From Pseudomonadota bacterium (GTDB taxonomy: Bacteria; Pseudomonadota; Gammaproteobacteria; Burkholderiales; Sulfuriferulaceae), in contig JAJYYK010000003.1 of NCBI GenBank assembly GCA_021801025.1, forward strand, positions 184,684 to 248,683: 64,000 nt of DNA, in the 5' to 3' direction. Each line of letters opens with the position of its first letter. The stretch's first letter is position 1. Made by a program: the position numbers and the translations under genes. Below are positions 32,025 to 39,569 of this stretch, piece after piece. The notes below the pieces were generated by a model. That model was not told where the DNA came from. It saw only the letters and a list, made by a program, of their open reading frames with translations, and did not search any database.

Positions 32025-33032
32025 TCACTCCAGTTTGATGCCATACCCAGCATCGTCATGTTCGATGTAGTTTTCCCAGACCGAGTTGCCGCTAAAAATG
32101 CTCGCAACCCTCTTGCTCTTTGCTGCCTCACTCGAACCGTGAGCGGCGATTAGGATGTCCCTTGCCGAAACACGGGTGCGGCCGTTCTCGAATTGTTCGA
32201 CCAGATACTTCACCACCGCGACTTGCTTGGATCCCTTGATGGCCCATGGCTTGCAGGGCTTGGTGGTAATGACTAGTGTGTTGGTGTATGGGTCGAAGCG
32301 AACCGGAAGCGACTTTTCTTCCCTGTTTCCTGACGGAGCCAGGAGCAATCGATGGATCAGATCCGTGTCGATGTGGGGTGTGGCCGTGTAATCCAACAGC
32401 ACATCGGTAATCGGAACGATGCGATAGCTACGCGGCGGCGGCACGATACCCGGCAGCGATTGGCCGGTCGTGAAAATCAAACCATGCTCAGGAAGCGATG
32501 CCCCCTGAAAATGCGCAAAGACCTGATCAATGCATGAAGACAGGCCTCGGGCCAACCAAACATCGACCTGCGCATTGCCAATGCGCATCTTGCCCAGATT
32601 CCAAAGCACGCCATCAATGGCCGGCGTGGTGATGCCACGTCGATGCACCTGAGGAATTCCAAGCAGGTCCGCCAGAACGGTCAGCAATTTGACTGCGGGG
32701 ACAGCGTGCACGCCGACAAGGTCGGCAGAGACATACTTGGTGCGAAAGGTTTGCGGGCAACGGTAACGATAGCGTTCGGGATCATCGTCTTCCTCAAGGT
32801 CGACGGGAATATGCTCGTCACCACGGGGTGCGGGATAGCTGCCTGCATAGCCAATGCGTTCGGTCCAAGCGGCAAGGTCACGCTCAGACAGCGTCGATCG
32901 GCGCGCCAGTTCCCAACCAGGCACCCCATGCAATCGCTGACCATCTCTATCGGCAATGCCTTGGGCCGATCGTTCAAACAGATCGATCAGTTCAAGCAGC
33001 GAGCGCGTCTGCAGGTTCTTCTGCGACATCAT
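32025..33032 (-). CDS. Unrecognised protein B of the divergent XRE/ImmA island
   Basis: A 335-aa protein starting MMSQKNLQTRSLLELIDLFE after a GGAGA site. No known motif is clear. It has an acidic patch (VDLEEDDDPERYRYRCPQTF), a mixed middle (VDVWLARGLSSCIDQVFAHF; LIFTTGQSLPGIVPPPRSYR) and a C-terminal part that could be a winged helix (VAVVKYLVEQFENGRTRVSA, RDILIAAHGSSEAAKS). The N-terminal 41 nt overlap the 409-aa gene, so the two are an operon. The gene ends at a strong terminator. It may be a regulator or effector under control of the XRE/ImmA pair. Confidence 0.62.
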   Translation of the reverse strand: MMSQKNLQTRSLLELIDLFERSAQGIADRDGQRLHGVPGWELARRSTLSERDLAAWTERIGYAGSYPAPRGDEHIPVDLEEDDDPERYRYRCPQTFRTKYVSADLVGVHAVPAVKLLTVLADLLGIPQVHRRGITTPAIDGVLWNLGKMRIGNAQVDVWLARGLSSCIDQVFAHFQGASLPEHGLIFTTGQSLPGIVPPPRSYRIVPITDVLLDYTATPHIDTDLIHRLLLAPSGNREEKSLPVRFDPYTNTLVITTKPCKPWAIKGSKQVAVVKYLVEQFENGRTRVSARDILIAAHGSSEAAKSKRVASIFSGNSVWENYIEHDDAGYGIKLE

Positions 33033-34221
33033 TGATCTCCTTCACCAAATGCCACTTGGCCAGCAAACGGTCACACAGCGCACGATCTTTTTCCCGTTTG
33101 GTCTTGATGTTGCACTTGTTGTCGTCGCGCAGGATGACCGAAATCGTGCGTGCACGCTCCTTACCGATCTTTTTGATGCGAATCGACAATTTCGCGTAGT
33201 TGATGCGGTAGTTGCGAAAGTCGAACGATGGGGAAAGCAGTGATTGCGCGGCGGTGTAGATGTCGTCGACATCCTTGGACCAGATCTTCACCAATAAGGA
33301 CCGGTGGTTAGCCAAGGTGTAGCCGAGATCGACCACTTTGACCGACGCCACGTCCTCTCCCGACAGGTCGAAAGTGCGGGGTGCAGCCAAGCTCTGATAG
33401 TCATACTGCTTCAGTGGAATCCTGTCGCCGGTAATAGGCGATTGCAGCAGCGAATTCGCCATGATGCGCGCCAGTACCTCGCGACCGTCGGTATCTTTGG
33501 ACAGCACCTCCAAGTGGCCGTTGGCCGGTTCATACGTAATGTGCGAGGAGACTGCACGGATAACCTCCTGCGACACCAGTTCACTGGCCTGGACGCAATC
33601 GATGATCTCGGGTGGGCGGTTGTGGTGGACGCTGATTTGGTATAGGTCCACATCTTCTCCGGTGTGCGTGTCAGGGCGCAGGCGCTTGAAAATCTGTACA
33701 GCGACAGCATCCGCATCGCAGCCAAGCTGCTGGGCAACGGCTTGGTGGAAAGCCTGACGTGCCGTCGCGTCCTCCAGGATGGTGAGATCTTTGGGCGCAA
33801 CATAGCCTGAATAGCAGTATGCGCTTTGCCGGAAGACGTCGGCTTGCCGGGCGTTCAGTGCTTCTTCAAACAATACGGAGGCATGGATGTACAGCCACAG
33901 GGCACGTTCGTACTGGTTGCGTATCGCCGCAAATGCCATCTTGTCATTGTCGCCGAAGATATCTTGGCTGATGCCTTCGATGACGTCTTGCCCTGCACCA
34001 TCGGACAAAAGCACGATGCGCTCAGCGATTTCCTCGATTTTTTGCCGCTTGACCACTTCAATCGCTGCCAGAGCCGACTCCATGGTCTCGCGCTGCGCTT
34101 TTTTCGATTGCTTTGTATCCAATGGCGGCAGTTCGATGTTGAACTCTCTGGTCACAAAGTCGTGGAACACGATGGGCGGCAGATGGCCCATCAGCTTGGT
34201 TAAATTTTCTGCATCATTCAT
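32992..34221 (-). CDS. Unrecognised protein A of the divergent XRE/ImmA island
   Basis: A 409-aa protein starting MNDAENLTKLMGHLPPIVFH. It has a helical N-terminal half (VVKRQKIEEIAERIVLLSDG; NQYERALWLYIHASVLFEEA) and a beta-rich C-terminal half (LYQISVHHNRPPEIIDCVQA; YAKLSIRIKKIGKERARTIS) ending in a Lys/Arg-rich segment. I do not recognise a catalytic motif. It is transcribed divergently from the XRE regulator through a shared 205-bp region and is co-translated with the 335-aa gene. The linkage suggests that these two are the regulated cargo of a stress- or phage-responsive switch. Confidence 0.62.
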   Translation of the reverse strand: MNDAENLTKLMGHLPPIVFHDFVTREFNIELPPLDTKQSKKAQRETMESALAAIEVVKRQKIEEIAERIVLLSDGAGQDVIEGISQDIFGDNDKMAFAAIRNQYERALWLYIHASVLFEEALNARQADVFRQSAYCYSGYVAPKDLTILEDATARQAFHQAVAQQLGCDADAVAVQIFKRLRPDTHTGEDVDLYQISVHHNRPPEIIDCVQASELVSQEVIRAVSSHITYEPANGHLEVLSKDTDGREVLARIMANSLLQSPITGDRIPLKQYDYQSLAAPRTFDLSGEDVASVKVVDLGYTLANHRSLLVKIWSKDVDDIYTAAQSLLSPSFDFRNYRINYAKLSIRIKKIGKERARTISVILRDDNKCNIKTKREKDRALCDRLLAKWHLVKEINDVAEEPADALAA

Positions 34222-34315
34222 CTACAACCCCTTCCTGAAATGTTTAACGGGTGAAATCCAGCCTGGGCGGCCCCTTTTTCTCATTGGGGTGTGCAGACCG
34301 ATTGCGTTCTGTGTG

Positions 34316-34378
34316 CCGAACGATTATGATTGTTTCAGAAAGAATGGTAGTTTGTCAAGCAGGTACGAAATCGTTCGG
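34316..34378. promoter_or_regulatory. Divergent promoter/operator of the XRE-ImmA island
   Basis: CCGAACGATT (34316-34325) and AATCGTTCGG (34369-34378) are perfect 10-bp inverted repeats. Between them the minus strand has a perfect -35 TTGACA (34358-34353) and, 18 nt on, a -10-like AACAAT (34334-34329), directing transcription into the 409-aa gene. A further half-site-like ACCGATTGCG lies at about 34297. Repressor bound at both repeats would flank the minus-strand promoter and also lie upstream of the XRE start, fitting autoregulation. Confidence 0.65.
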
Positions 34379-34426
34379 TAAAGTGATATTATTTTCCGAG
34401 CCTTAATAACGAATTAGGAGGCGAAA

Positions 34427-34747
34427 GTGCCATCACCTCTTGGTGACAAGATCCGCGCGTTGCGCAAAGGGAAACAACTCAGTCTCGAGCAACTGGCTGA
34501 ATTGACCGAATCCAGCAAGAGCTATATTTGGGAACTGGAGAACAAGGACGAGCCGAAACCATCGGCTGAGAAGATCAGCAAGATTGCGGTGGCGCTTGAG
34601 GTTACGACTGAGTTCCTGCTCACTGAATCCTCGGCTACGCCGGATGAGTCCGTGCTCGATGAAGCATTTTTCCGCAAGTTCAAAGCCATGTCAGAGCCTG
34701 ACAAAAAAAAGATCCGCAAAATCCTCGACGCATGGGAAGACGAATGA
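34427..34747 (+). CDS. XRE family transcriptional regulator
   Basis: A 106-aa protein with a GTG start after a perfect AGGAGG site. Residues 5-65 are the XRE helix-turn-helix (KIRALRKGKQLSLEQLAELT then ESSKSYIWELENKDEPKPSA). The C-terminal part (LDEAFFRKFKAMSEPDKKKI) is a probable dimer or protease-contact segment. It overlaps the ImmA/IrrE gene by ATGA. In ICEBs1-like switches such a repressor (ImmR) is cut by ImmA when the cell is damaged. Here it most likely represses the divergent two-gene operon. Confidence 0.88.
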   Translation: MPSPLGDKIRALRKGKQLSLEQLAELTESSKSYIWELENKDEPKPSAEKISKIAVALEVTTEFLLTESSATPDESVLDEAFFRKFKAMSEPDKKKIRKILDAWEDE

Positions 34748-35652
34748 CGGATGCGAAAAAGCCTATGGCGGAGGCCAACCGTATTTCGGCCATGCTCAAC
34801 ACGGTGCTCGGCGCCGAGCGATTTCCGGTCAAGGTAGATGAACTGGCGCTGGAGTATTCACACCAGTGTTTTGCAGGTTCGCCGATCGACAAGGTTCAAG
34901 GCGAGGATCTGGACGGTTTCGATGGTCTGTTGAAAGCGAACAAGACGCGGTCGAAGTGGTTGATCCTCTATAACAGCGCGACTCCGTCAGAAGGCCGCAA
35001 GCGCTTCACGATCGCACATGAGTTTGGCCACTACATTCTGCATCGCCATAAGCAGGATCTTTTTGAGTGTGGTAATGGTGACATCGAGACGGGTGACAAC
35101 AACGGACGAAACATTGAGACCGAAGCGGATCTTTTCGCATCGACGTTGTTGATGCCACTGGATGATTTTAGGAGGCAGGTGGACGGACAACCGATCAGCT
35201 TCGATCTGATGGGATATTGTGCGGACAGGTATGGCGTCTCCTTGACTGCCGCAGCATTACGCTGGACCGAGATCGCCCCCAAACGCGCCGTGCTGGTGGC
35301 TAGCCGTGATGATCATATGTTGTGGGCCAAGTCGAATATGGCAGCGCTGAAGTCGGGCGCTTACTTTGCGACCCGACGGAACGCAATCGAACTGCCGATG
35401 GATGCACTGGCGCACAGCCATAACATCTATGGCATGGGCGATATCACTGGCCGTGCGCAGTCCTGGTTTTCTCGCGAGCCGTCCAGCATGCCGATTACCG
35501 AAATGACCCGAGCGGCAGGCCAGTACGATTACACACTGACGCTGTTGTTGATGCCCGACGCTGAATGGCAACGACCTCAGCATGATGACGAAGAAGCCGA
35601 GGAGGACACCTTTGATCGATTCGTCCGCAATGGTCGATACCCTGTGCGGTAA
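34744..35652 (+). CDS. ImmA/IrrE family metallopeptidase
   Basis: A 302-aa protein. The zinc motif is HEFGH at residues 92-96 (FTIAHEFGHYILHRHKQ), with the downstream Glu in ETEADLFASTLLMPLD. The C-terminal 150 residues (MLWAKSNMAALKSGAYFATR; WFSREPSSMPITEMTRAAGQ) are an extra sensor-like domain found in the longer IrrE-type proteins. The start is the ATG at 34744 that overlaps the regulator. It should cleave the XRE repressor and release the divergent promoter. Confidence 0.9.
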   Translation: MTDAKKPMAEANRISAMLNTVLGAERFPVKVDELALEYSHQCFAGSPIDKVQGEDLDGFDGLLKANKTRSKWLILYNSATPSEGRKRFTIAHEFGHYILHRHKQDLFECGNGDIETGDNNGRNIETEADLFASTLLMPLDDFRRQVDGQPISFDLMGYCADRYGVSLTAAALRWTEIAPKRAVLVASRDDHMLWAKSNMAALKSGAYFATRRNAIELPMDALAHSHNIYGMGDITGRAQSWFSREPSSMPITEMTRAAGQYDYTLTLLLMPDAEWQRPQHDDEEAEEDTFDRFVRNGRYPVR

Positions 35653-35669
35653 CAGATGAGGCATCGACC

Positions 35670-36884
35670 ATGAGCGCGCACAAATGGCAGTTCAGCACCC
35701 GTTTCCGCCGCCACGCTTTCGGCTGGCGATCAGACACGCCGATCCAGCGTATCAAGGAAGCGCTCGCGGAAATCAAGCTGGTTGCACGCAAGGGGCCTGT
35801 GCTTGCGGCTGAGGGTGCCATCACCCTGCTGGAAAAACTTTCGCCTGCGCTGGAACAAGTCGATAGTTCTTCTGGCGCCCTGGGCTCGGCGGTCAACAAG
35901 GCCATCGAGACACTGGTGCCCCTCATCGCCAAGGCAGACGTCGACGCATCTTTGCGCCAGCGTTGGCTGGAACGCCTGTGGCAAGCGTTCCAGGACGACA
36001 GGATCCCCTACATTGAACTGCTGGGCGACTACTGGGGCGAGCTATGCGTGACCCCGGAGATGGCATCGCACTGGGCAGATGAGTTCATGCCCATTGTTAA
36101 AAATGTTTGGAGCCCTAAAGCGCCTGGCCATGGATTCTTCAAGGGCACCAGTGCCTGTCTGGCGTCCCTGTACACGGCGGGCCGTCACCAGGAATTGTTG
36201 GCGCTGATCGATAAGGCGCCCTTTAAGTGGTGGCATGATCGGCGTTGGGGCGTGAAGGCGTTGGCAGCGCAGGGCAAGAAGGCCGAGGCGATCCGGTACG
36301 CCGAGGAGTCTCGCGGGCGGAACGATCCAGGCTGGCAGATTGCGCAAACGTGCGAAGAAATCCTGCTTTCGTCGGGCCTCGCCGAGGAAGCCTACCGGCG
36401 CTACGCGATCGAAGCGAATCAAGGCACGACCAACCTCGCCACCTTCCGGGCCATCGTCAAGAAATATCCGAACACACCACCCGAGCAGATCCTGCGTGAT
36501 CTGGTTGCGAGCACGCCCGGTGCTGAAGGCAAGTGGTTCGCAGCCGCAAAGGATGTCGGACTGTTCAGCGTTGCCATCGATCTGGTCAACGATAGCCCAA
36601 CCGACCCACGTACACTGACACGAGCCGCGAGGGACTTTGCGGAGCAGCAGCCTGAGTTCGCCGTTGCGGCGGGGCTGGCCGCGTTGCGCTGGATTGCACG
36701 CGGTCACGGCTACGACATCACCGGCCTTGATGTGCTCGACGTTTACTCGGCGGTACTTATAGCTGCCGAAAAGGCCGGGTTGGATCTACAGCAGATCAAG
36801 GCGCAGATCGTTGATTTGCTGTCCAGCGCACCGGCAGGGAAGCAGTTCCTGAACACTGTCCTGGCAAGTCATTTACTGCGCTGA
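35670..36884 (+). CDS. Conserved alpha-helical (TPR-like) protein, function unknown
   Basis: A 404-aa protein starting MSAHKWQFSTRFRRHAFGWR. The whole chain is alpha-helical with repeat character, including ALAAQGKKAEAIRYAEESRG and GLAEEAYRRYAIEANQGTTN, which look like TPR/solenoid repeats. No nuclease, ATPase or membrane motif is visible. I recall full-length relatives as hypothetical proteins in mobile or genomic-island contexts. It follows ImmA/IrrE by 17 nt on the same strand and may be co-transcribed. Confidence 0.7.
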   Translation: MSAHKWQFSTRFRRHAFGWRSDTPIQRIKEALAEIKLVARKGPVLAAEGAITLLEKLSPALEQVDSSSGALGSAVNKAIETLVPLIAKADVDASLRQRWLERLWQAFQDDRIPYIELLGDYWGELCVTPEMASHWADEFMPIVKNVWSPKAPGHGFFKGTSACLASLYTAGRHQELLALIDKAPFKWWHDRRWGVKALAAQGKKAEAIRYAEESRGRNDPGWQIAQTCEEILLSSGLAEEAYRRYAIEANQGTTNLATFRAIVKKYPNTPPEQILRDLVASTPGAEGKWFAAAKDVGLFSVAIDLVNDSPTDPRTLTRAARDFAEQQPEFAVAAGLAALRWIARGHGYDITGLDVLDVYSAVLIAAEKAGLDLQQIKAQIVDLLSSAPAGKQFLNTVLASHLLR

Positions 36885-37033
36885 TTCGTTTGCGGATTGG
36901 GTACTGACGGCTCCGGCTTTTTGCAGTAGTCCACAACGCTCCGCACGCGCCCGAAATTCCCTCATGGCGCCAAAGGCGGTTCATCCGGACAATTTCGCTA
37001 TTCAAGCGAGTTTGATGGAGAGGACCGATACCA

Positions 37034-37237
37034 ATGCACGCAATCAACCAAATACCACCTGACCGGATGACGCCGGAGCAGCGTCGCCACGAGATCGCGT
37101 CGTTGCTGGCCAACGGCCTGGTACGCCTGCGTACCAGCGGCACCGAACAGTCCGCAAATATGACGGCAGAGAGCGAGTTTGTACTTGCTGTTCCGTCCGA
37201 ACGAAGCGTTCATCGGGTCTCCAACCAATTCATCTGA
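37034..37237 (+). CDS. Small protein heading the serine-recombinase operon
   Basis: A 67-aa protein starting MHAINQIPPDRMTPEQRRHE followed by IASLLANGLVRLRTSGTEQS. The first 45 residues match small ORFs I recall directly upstream of DUF2924 and recombinase genes in proteobacteria (PPxxMTPxERxxEIAxxLAxGLxRL). The C-terminal part overlaps the 17-nt repeat. It lies 11 nt before DUF2924 on the same strand. Confidence 0.65.
   Translation: MHAINQIPPDRMTPEQRRHEIASLLANGLVRLRTSGTEQSANMTAESEFVLAVPSERSVHRVSNQFI
37203..37219 (+). repeat. 17-nt repeat upstream of DUF2924 gene, copy 2
   Basis: GAAGCGTTCATCGGGTC differs at one base from 20301-20317. The copies lie in the same orientation 17 kb apart and each precedes a member of the DUF3489/DUF2924/recombinase group. 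Confidence 0.45.
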
Positions 37238-37248
37238 AAGGAGACCTT

Positions 37249-37749
37249 ATGAATCAGAAACCCCATCCCTTCGTGACACCGCCATCGGTGTTGGCGCAGA
37301 TCACACAATTACCCAGCCTGGATATGGCTGCGATCAAGGCTTTGTGGAAACGCCTGTATGGCGGCGATACCCCCACGCACAACCGCCAGTTTCTGGAACG
37401 GCGTATTGCCTATCGGCTGCAGGAGATCGAATTCCGCAAAGTTGATCGCAACCTGATGGACCGGAATGATCGCCGTATCAAAACCATCATAGAAACGGGC
37501 CAGAACAAAAAGCGTGATCGCGATCACCGCCCGGTCGCCGGCACGATTCTGACCCGAGAATACAAAGGAGTGACTCACAGAGTCATAGTAACCCCCGATG
37601 GCCAATACGACTTCCAAGGCCGAATGTACCCGAGCCTGTCGATGATCGCCCGCGAAATCACCGGAACCCGCTGGTCCGGGCCTCTGTTTTTCGGCCTCAA
37701 GGCGCCAGCAATGCCCAAGACGAAGGCGACGAAAGGAGCCCGGCCATGA
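37249..37749 (+). CDS. DUF2924 family protein
   Basis: A 166-aa basic protein: LDMAAIKALWKRLYGGDTPT, then FLERRIAYRLQEIEFRKVDR and PVAGTILTREYKGVTHRVIV, then SLSMIAREITGTRWSGPLFF. This is the DUF2924 pattern, nearly always directly upstream of a serine recombinase. It resembles DNA-binding accessory factors with a C-terminal winged-type motif, but its role is not known. A good GGAGA site precedes it and the stop overlaps the recombinase start (ATGA). Confidence 0.88.
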   Translation: MNQKPHPFVTPPSVLAQITQLPSLDMAAIKALWKRLYGGDTPTHNRQFLERRIAYRLQEIEFRKVDRNLMDRNDRRIKTIIETGQNKKRDRDHRPVAGTILTREYKGVTHRVIVTPDGQYDFQGRMYPSLSMIAREITGTRWSGPLFFGLKAPAMPKTKATKGARP

Positions 37750-39101
37750 GCGAAGTCTTGAAGCGCCGCATGCGCTGCGCGGTCTATACTCGCAAATCCA
37801 GCGAAGAAGGTTTGGATCAGGAATATAACTCGATCGATGCCCAGCGCGACGCCGGTCACGCCTATATTGCCAGCCAGCGCGCCGAGGGTTGGATTCCTGT
37901 TGCAGATGACTATGACGACCCGGCGTTCTCTGGTGGCAATATGGAACGCCCGGCACTGCGGCGCTTGATGACCGACATTGAGGCCGGAAAAATCGATGTG
38001 ATCGTCATCTACAAGATCGACCGGCTGACGCGCAGTTTGACTGACTTTTCCAGGATGGTCGAGGTATTCGAACGCTACGGCGTGTCGTTCGTCTCGGTCA
38101 CACAGCAGTTCAACACCACGACGTCCATGGGCCGCCTGATGCTCAACATCCTGCTGTCCTTCGCGCAGTTTGAACGCGAGGTCACCGGCGAGCGCATTCG
38201 CGACAAGATCGCGGCCAGCAAGCGCAAGGGCATGTGGATGGGCGGCGTGCCGCCGATCGGCTATGACGTCGAGAACCGGCGACTGGTGCCCAACGAACGC
38301 GAAGCCAAGGTTGTCCGCCACATCTTCCAACGCTTCGTCGAACTCGGCTCATCGACCATGCTGGTGAAGGAATTGCGCCTTGACGGGGTGACCTCAAAGG
38401 CATGGACCACGCAGGACGGCAAGGTTAGGGAAGGCAAGCCGATCGACAAGAGCCTGATCTACAAGATGCTCGGCAATCGAACCTACCTTGGGGAACTGCG
38501 CCACAAGGAGCAGTGGTATCCAGCCGAGCATCCGCCCATCATTGACCGCGAACTGTGGAACAGCGTCCACGCAATCCTGGTCACCAATGGCAGGGTGCGC
38601 GGCAATGCGACGCGGGCGACCGTGCCATATCTGCTCAAGGGCATCGTCTTCGGCAACGATGGCCGCGCGCTGTCGCCGTGGCACACGACCAAGAAGAATG
38701 GCCGTCGGTATCGATACTATGTGCCGCAACGGGATGCCAAGGAACACGCTGGTGCGTCAGGTCTGCCGCGCCTGCCAGCCGCAGAACTGGAATCGGCGGT
38801 ACTGGAGCAACTGCGGATGGTCCTGCGCGCCCCGGAACTCTTGCGTGAGATGTTGCCGCAGGCGATAAAACTCGACCCCACCCTGGACGAAGCCAAAATC
38901 ACTGTGGCCATGACTAGGCTCGATGTGATTTGGGAGCAGATTTTCCCAGCTGAGCAATCCAGGATCGTCAGGCTTTTGGTGGAGAAAGTCATTGTGTCGC
39001 CCAATGACCTCGAAGTGCGGTTGCGCGCAAATGGCATCGAGCGTCTGGTGCTTGAATTGCAACCGCCGGAGACGACCCAGCCCGAGGAATCCTTGGCATG
39101 A
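37746..39101 (+). CDS. Large serine recombinase
   Basis: A 451-aa protein. The resolvase-type catalytic domain begins CAVYTRKSSEEGLDQEYNSI, with the nucleophile Ser at 18/19, then IDVIVIYKIDRLTRSLTDFS and LSFAQFEREVTGERIRDKIA. A recombinase domain follows (GVPPIGYDVENRRLVPNERE). The region that usually holds a Cys4 zinc ribbon (LLKGIVFGNDGRALSPWHTT) lacks cysteines, as in this subgroup. It may be an integrase of the island or prophage, or a stand-alone mobile module. It is co-translated with DUF2924 and the HTH protein behind it. Confidence 0.92.
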   Translation: MSEVLKRRMRCAVYTRKSSEEGLDQEYNSIDAQRDAGHAYIASQRAEGWIPVADDYDDPAFSGGNMERPALRRLMTDIEAGKIDVIVIYKIDRLTRSLTDFSRMVEVFERYGVSFVSVTQQFNTTTSMGRLMLNILLSFAQFEREVTGERIRDKIAASKRKGMWMGGVPPIGYDVENRRLVPNEREAKVVRHIFQRFVELGSSTMLVKELRLDGVTSKAWTTQDGKVREGKPIDKSLIYKMLGNRTYLGELRHKEQWYPAEHPPIIDRELWNSVHAILVTNGRVRGNATRATVPYLLKGIVFGNDGRALSPWHTTKKNGRRYRYYVPQRDAKEHAGASGLPRLPAAELESAVLEQLRMVLRAPELLREMLPQAIKLDPTLDEAKITVAMTRLDVIWEQIFPAEQSRIVRLLVEKVIVSPNDLEVRLRANGIERLVLELQPPETTQPEESLA

Positions 39102-39505
39102 GTGATATCCGAATCCAGAAGATGGGCACACCTGACGTCATTGAGGCCAGCGATGGCCGATTGACAGTGTCGGTGCCGATCCAGATCAAGCGGCGCAGTG
39201 GGCGAAAACTGGTTACGCTACCCAACGGAGAAACAATCAAACCCAGACCTTGGGACACTGCAACAACGCCGCTGCAATTGGCGCTGGCCAGAGGCCATCG
39301 CTGGCTGGCCATGCTCGAATCCGGCGAGGTGAAAACTATGCGGGAATTGGCTAACCGTGAGGGCGTAGATAACAGCTACGTTAGCAGAATGATCAATTTG
39401 ACGCTTTTGCCGCCGTGGACGGTTGCTGCGATTCTGGATGACACGCTGCCAGACGATGCGATCCTGTTCGACATGGCGGTTGATCCGCCGTTGGTGTGGG
39501 CGTAG
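39098..39505 (+). CDS. HTH protein at the end of the recombinase operon
   Basis: A 135-aa protein starting MSDIRIQKMGTPDVIEASDG. The C-terminal half is a helix-turn-helix: VKTMRELANREGVDNSYVSR then MINLTLLPPWTVAAILDDTL. I recall the same protein type behind DUF2924-linked recombinases, so it is probably a conserved accessory or regulator. ATGA overlaps the recombinase stop. A short inverted repeat AACACC/GGTGTT lies just after the stop, without a T tract. Confidence 0.75.
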   Translation: MSDIRIQKMGTPDVIEASDGRLTVSVPIQIKRRSGRKLVTLPNGETIKPRPWDTATTPLQLALARGHRWLAMLESGEVKTMRELANREGVDNSYVSRMINLTLLPPWTVAAILDDTLPDDAILFDMAVDPPLVWA

Positions 39506-39569
39506 ATCGCGCAACACCGACACAGGGGTGTTCAAGCGTTCGGAGTTTTCGAAGTTTAACTGTATGCAT

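Noticed and set aside
36042..36707. 221-aa minus-strand ORF
   Set aside because: Antisense to the conserved helical protein at 35670-36884, whose frame has better protein character.
37309..38330. Two overlapping minus-strand ORFs opposite DUF2924 and recombinase
   Set aside because: Shadows of two clear protein families on the plus strand.
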